Origin: an uncultured Cytophagaceae bacterium
GTDB taxonomy: Bacteria; Bacteroidota; Bacteroidia; Cytophagales; Spirosomataceae
Direction of reading: 5' to 3'
Length of the DNA stretch: 8,561 nt
Assembly: GCA_938008575.1 (NCBI GenBank)
Contig: CALLKB010000267.1
Coordinates: forward strand, 1-8,561
The notes under the pieces were generated by a model. The model was not told the DNA's origin. It made no database searches and saw only the letters and a program-made list of their open reading frames with translations. Each line of letters opens with the position of its first letter. Positions within the stretch are counted from its first letter, which is position 1. Below are positions 5,895-8,561 of this stretch, in pieces. The translations under genes and the position numbers were made by a program.

Positions 5895-6983
5895 ATGCGG
5901 ATATTAATCTTACATAATTTATTGTGGTCACAATACAAGTCGGTGGTTTTCGAAAAAATCGCTCAGACCTGTTCTCCAGATGACGAAGTATTGGTCGTGC
6001 AAACCGCCATTACCGAAAAGGGGAGGGAAGATTTAGTGGATTTTGATGTGTCAACTTTTCCTTATCAATATCCATTTCAACTGCTAAACACAATTCCACT
6101 CCAACAAGTATCCCCAATTAAAACAGCCATTTCTTGGTTAAAGATTGTCTTTCAATTTAAGCCCCATGTTATAAATCTAACAGGCTATAATGAATTAGGA
6201 ACCTTGCCAGTCATAATAATAGCGAAATTCTTGGGTATTAAAACAATTATTACGATTGAATCTGTGGCTCACCTAGGAGGTCGACTAAGTGCATTAAAAG
6301 GAATTTATAAGAAACTCGTTTACTTCCTGATTGATGGAGTATATTCATACGGATTAAATACAAATCGGTTTCTATTTGAACAAGGCGTTCCTAAATCTAA
6401 AATACTTGCTTTCTTGAATGCGTTTGATCAAGCCAATTTTAAATTAAGTGGACTTCCGAAAAAAGAGGAAAAGCCATATTTACTTTATGTAGGAAGATTG
6501 TCTCCCGAAAAAAATATCGATGCTTTAGTTGAGTTGATGAATGAAATCGATCAAGAATTAATCATCATTGGAGATGGGCCTGAACGTAAAAGGCTTGAAA
6601 AAATAAGTGGCAAAAATATCCAATTTCTAGGTGCAATAGCGTGGTCTAAACTTCCCAACTACTATGCCGAGGCAGCATGTTTATTACTACCATCTACATA
6701 CGAACCTTGGGGAATGGTAGCAAATGAAGCGCAAGCCTTGGGAAAACCTATCATATGTACAGCAGCTTGTGGATGTGCAAACGACTTAGTCATTAGTGGA
6801 TTTAACGGACTTGTAGTCTCTGATTTTAGGGCTGAAAAAAAACAAATCATTGATTTTATACATCAGCTTCCTGAAAATAAGTTGGCCTATGAGCAATTCG
6901 CCCATCGAAACAATCAGGTGTTTGCTGTTGACCGACTTAGCTTGGAAATGCTAGCAGGGATGCGAAAATTAGTTAACCATTAA
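5895..6983 (+). CDS. Family 4 glycosyltransferase (GT-B fold)
   Basis: This retaining sugar-nucleotide glycosyltransferase is probably cytoplasmic or peripheral at the inner membrane. From ATG at 5895 it is 362 aa. The N-terminal Rossmann domain (about 1-185) holds the acceptor site, with NLTGYNE at 94-100 and IESVAHLGGR at 121-130. The C-terminal donor domain carries YVGRLSPEKN at 198-207, IIGDGPER at 224-231, FLGAIAWSKLPNYYAEA at 244-260, and the E-x7-E pair E270/E278 in EPWGMVANE, which marks Glycos_transf_1. The donor and acceptor cannot be read from the sequence. An earlier ATG at 5874 is unlikely because MRILILHN at 5895 is the usual start of the first beta strand and 5874 overlaps the promoter. 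The 3' end overlaps the next, opposite gene by 15 bp. It is AT-rich (18 G/C of 60 at 6121-6180, against 30 of 60 in the dehydrogenase at 3421-3480), as is common for surface-polysaccharide genes acquired by transfer. Confidence 0.9.
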   Translation: MRILILHNLLWSQYKSVVFEKIAQTCSPDDEVLVVQTAITEKGREDLVDFDVSTFPYQYPFQLLNTIPLQQVSPIKTAISWLKIVFQFKPHVINLTGYNELGTLPVIIIAKFLGIKTIITIESVAHLGGRLSALKGIYKKLVYFLIDGVYSYGLNTNRFLFEQGVPKSKILAFLNAFDQANFKLSGLPKKEEKPYLLYVGRLSPEKNIDALVELMNEIDQELIIIGDGPERKRLEKISGKNIQFLGAIAWSKLPNYYAEAACLLLPSTYEPWGMVANEAQALGKPIICTAACGCANDLVISGFNGLVVSDFRAEKKQIIDFIHQLPENKLAYEQFAHRNNQVFAVDRLSLEMLAGMRKLVNH

Positions 6984-8159
6984 AAAGGGTCGTAACTGCC
7001 CGCGAACAACTTCTTCCGAATAATTATCTTTCGCAAATTTTGCACCAGCCAAACCCAAAGTGAGCCTTAATTTCTCATCATTCAATAAGGACTTTAATCC
7101 ATTTAAAAGACCGTCTGTTTCGGAAGAAAAAACATGTGCACATTTTGCCGCTTGTAATTCTGAGGAAATTCCTACTTGGTCTGAAATTAGAACCGCTGTT
7201 TCACATAGCATTGCCTCAACAACAGCCATGCCAAAATTCTCGGAGAGCGAGGGTAACACGAATACATCTGCATCTCGCATAAGTGAAATCCCATCTTCCT
7301 GATTCAAAAGGCCCGTAAAAATTACATGCGCACCTAAGCCTTTTTCATTGATCGTATCACGTAATAGTTTGGCATATTCAGCATCCTCTCCTCCTGCAAT
7401 AACATAAATAAGCGATGGATATTCCGAGACTAATTTGGGCAAACAGGAGAGGACAAAGTGGATTCCCTTTTTGGGGCTAACCCGACCATAATGAACAAGT
7501 AGCGGCGCATCCTGTTTTATTTGATATTTACTTCTAAATAACCCTTTTTCAGGAAGTTGTAGAAAAGGTTTTATATCGACAATGTTGGGCAATATGGCTG
7601 CACGCAAAGGCAACTTTAAGAATGCGACAACTTTTTCTTTTTCATCGTAGGTACTAAATAGCACGTGAGATGCACGCTGCAGCATTTTTCGAACGTATAC
7701 GGCTAAAAAGATTCGTTTGATTTTAGACGATTTAAGACCTATCGTTTCTGGATATATACTACCATGGGGTATTACAACGAAGGGTTTGTTGTACAAGACA
7801 CATATCAGATAACTTATCCAAATTGGAAAGTTCCAAACGGCTTGCAACACCACCAAATCAAATCGCTTGATGTGCTTTAATAACCAAAATATATGTCCGG
7901 GAGCAAAGGTAAAATGCGAATAACCAAAATATCGAAATCGCCATATAGGGTAAGAAAATTCTGATTGATCAGATATTCCTAAAAGCATATCCGCAATTTG
8001 AGCGGGTTCCAAGCCCTGGGTTGTTGTTAGCACTTCTACATCACAACCCAAATCTACAAGTGCCTTTGAAAAAGTAAGATTGGTAAAAATAGGTCCGCCA
8101 ATAGATATTGCTGGATAATAAGCGGGCGAAACCTGAAGTACCTTTTTGGCCATTTTCAT
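6969..8159 (-). CDS. Second family 4 glycosyltransferase (GT-B fold)
   Basis: This 396-aa GT4 enzyme is probably for surface polysaccharide or glycolipid assembly. The N-terminal domain starts VLQVSPAYYPAISIGGP (residues 7-23), the glycine-rich acceptor-side loop of this family, and contains VIPHGSIYPE (129-138). The donor domain has HYGRVSPKKGIH at 223-234, VIAGGED at 253-259, FTGLL at 281-285 and the E-x7-E pair E307/E315 in ENFGMAVVE. Domain order and length are normal. The start at 8159 (MKMAKK) is not certain; ATG at 8153 (MAKK) would leave a slightly longer leader if the proposed promoter is right. It is not a recent duplicate of its neighbour: the two share only family motifs and face opposite ways. 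The tail-to-tail 15-bp overlap (6969-6983) has no terminator hairpin that I can see, so each transcript probably runs into antisense of the other. Confidence 0.9.
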   Translation of the reverse strand: MKMAKKVLQVSPAYYPAISIGGPIFTNLTFSKALVDLGCDVEVLTTTQGLEPAQIADMLLGISDQSEFSYPIWRFRYFGYSHFTFAPGHIFWLLKHIKRFDLVVLQAVWNFPIWISYLICVLYNKPFVVIPHGSIYPETIGLKSSKIKRIFLAVYVRKMLQRASHVLFSTYDEKEKVVAFLKLPLRAAILPNIVDIKPFLQLPEKGLFRSKYQIKQDAPLLVHYGRVSPKKGIHFVLSCLPKLVSEYPSLIYVIAGGEDAEYAKLLRDTINEKGLGAHVIFTGLLNQEDGISLMRDADVFVLPSLSENFGMAVVEAMLCETAVLISDQVGISSELQAAKCAHVFSSETDGLLNGLKSLLNDEKLRLTLGLAGAKFAKDNYSEEVVRGQLRPFLMVN

Positions 8160-8163
8160 AGCC

Positions 8164-8193
8164 TAAAATTAGTTTTAATTTAGGATATTTCAA
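8164..8193 (-). promoter_or_regulatory. Candidate promoter for the second glycosyltransferase
   Basis: On the minus strand TTG (8193-8191), a 19-nt spacer and TAATTTTA (8171-8164) fit the Bacteroidota promoter with one mismatch. Only four bases separate it from the ATG at 8159 and ten from the ATG at 8153, so transcription would begin at or inside the first codons. AT-richness of this gap makes a chance match possible. Confidence 0.3.
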
Positions 8194-8302
8194 TTCGCTT
8201 AATTTTAGTGGCCATATTAATTTTAAATACCAAAAACAAGAGCTCCCTTACGCAATGCTTTCAATTTAGCTCATAAAATCAACAAAAGCATAGAAATGAA
8301 GC

Positions 8303-8335
8303 TTGATGCTATTTTTTGATTAATCAGTAGATTTG
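8303..8335 (+). promoter_or_regulatory. Upstream of two tandem Bacteroidota promoters
   Basis: TTG (8303-8305), a 22-nt spacer and a perfect TAGATTTG -7 box (8328-8335) point to the exported-protein gene at 8393. The last three bases of the -7 box double as the TTG of the next promoter. Confidence 0.45.
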
Positions 8336-8365
8336 ACTTATTTACTTTAAAGCTTTGTAGATTTG
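8333..8365 (+). promoter_or_regulatory. Downstream of two tandem Bacteroidota promoters
   Basis: TTG (8333-8335), a 22-nt spacer and a second perfect TAGATTTG (8358-8365) repeat the first promoter exactly 30 bp further on. The remaining 27 nt to the ATG at 8393 are A-rich without a Shine-Dalgarno sequence, as usual in this phylum. Of the two boxes this one is better placed for the start codon. Confidence 0.55.
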
Positions 8366-8392
8366 CAAAGAAACAAAACCGCTAAAAATCAC

Positions 8393-8561
8393 ATGTATAA
8401 TTCATTCAAATGGATAGGCATTTGCTTATTCCTTTCTTTCGCAGCTGTAGGCCAACAAAATTTCTTCAACGTTCCAAGCTCAGATATCACGCCGCGTAAC
8501 AGAGTATTTTTCCAACAACAATTAAACTTTATTCCCAATGGCGTCCAGTCGGGAAGTACCT
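8393..8561 (+). CDS. Exported protein of unknown function, 3' end outside window
   Basis: The visible part is 56 codons from ATG at 8393. It begins MYNSFKW, then a hydrophobic stretch (IGICLFLSFAAVG), likely cut before Gln-Gln at 21-22, so the protein is exported. The mature start is rich in Asn, Phe and Gln (QQNFFNVPSSDITPRN, then VFFQQQLNF). No lipoprotein cysteine follows the signal. The alternating aromatic and polar residues would suit the first strands of an outer-membrane beta-barrel, but that is only an impression. No family is recognised. It has its own promoters and diverges from the second glycosyltransferase over 233 bp, so it is probably the first gene of a new transcription unit. 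Confidence 0.75.
   Translation, partial: MYNSFKWIGICLFLSFAAVGQQNFFNVPSSDITPRNRVFFQQQLNFIPNGVQSGST

Noticed and set aside
5831..5938. A 36-residue N-terminal extension of the helix-hairpin-helix protein
   Set aside because: It overlaps the divergent glycosyltransferase start and both promoter candidates, and adds nothing resembling the family.
7060..7302. An 80-codon plus-strand open frame opposite the second glycosyltransferase
   Set aside because: It is antisense to the conserved donor-binding domain and has no promoter or domain of its own.
8160..8302. Search for a riboswitch, small RNA or tRNA in the AT-rich gap
   Set aside because: No stable stem cluster, tRNA arms or terminator is visible; only promoter-like boxes stand out.
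1..8561. CRISPR array, toxin-antitoxin pair, prophage or complete insertion sequence
   Set aside because: There are no regularly spaced repeats, no small overlapping gene pairs of that type and no transposase or phage protein; the genes are ordinary metabolic and glycosyltransferase families.

Overview
The window looks like chromosomal DNA of a member of the Bacteroidota. The evidence is several TTG / TAnnTTTG (-33/-7) promoter-like boxes, start codons without Shine-Dalgarno sequences, signal peptides that end just before Gln, and a HemN protein whose text reads like the Bacteroidota version. A Cytophagales-like environmental genus is a guess. No plasmid, phage, CRISPR or complete insertion-sequence signal is visible.

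Layout, left to right. (1) 1-1266, minus: hemN, the oxygen-independent coproporphyrinogen III oxidase, missing only its last roughly 30 residues at the window edge. (2) 1267-1466: a gene-free gap holding the hemN promoter and a roughly 140-bp palindrome-rich element with imperfect 10-bp inverted ends (1325-1464). Part of that element probably serves as the terminator of the next gene. (3) 1467-2861 minus and 2933-3895 plus: a secreted GH29 alpha-L-fucosidase and a zinc-dependent medium-chain dehydrogenase most like L-galactonate 5-dehydrogenase. They diverge from a 71-bp gap and look like a small L-fucose/L-galactose-type sugar utilisation pair. (4) 3923-5551 minus: an exported type-B carboxylesterase that converges on the dehydrogenase. 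A strong hairpin with a U-tract (3886-3919) terminates it. (5) 5597-5830 minus: a 77-aa protein with a helix-hairpin-helix domain like the RNA polymerase alpha C-terminal domain. (6) 5895-6983 plus and 6969-8159 minus: two family-4 glycosyltransferases that meet tail to tail with a 15-bp overlap. The first is clearly more AT-rich than the catabolic genes. (7) 8160-8561: a 233-bp leader with two tandem Bacteroidota promoter motifs, then the start of an exported protein cut by the window end.

How the genes fit together: the fucosidase and esterase probably act in the periplasm or at the cell surface on decorated (fucosylated, acylated) glycans, and the dehydrogenase would oxidise a released sugar acid in the cytoplasm. 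The glycosyltransferases probably build a surface polysaccharide or modify a lipid or small molecule. HemN is housekeeping haem synthesis. I see no clear undescribed multi-gene system. The best second-look items are the inverted-end element, the tandem promoters, the possible leaderless starts, the small alpha-CTD-like protein, and the shortened dehydrogenase beside the fucosidase.
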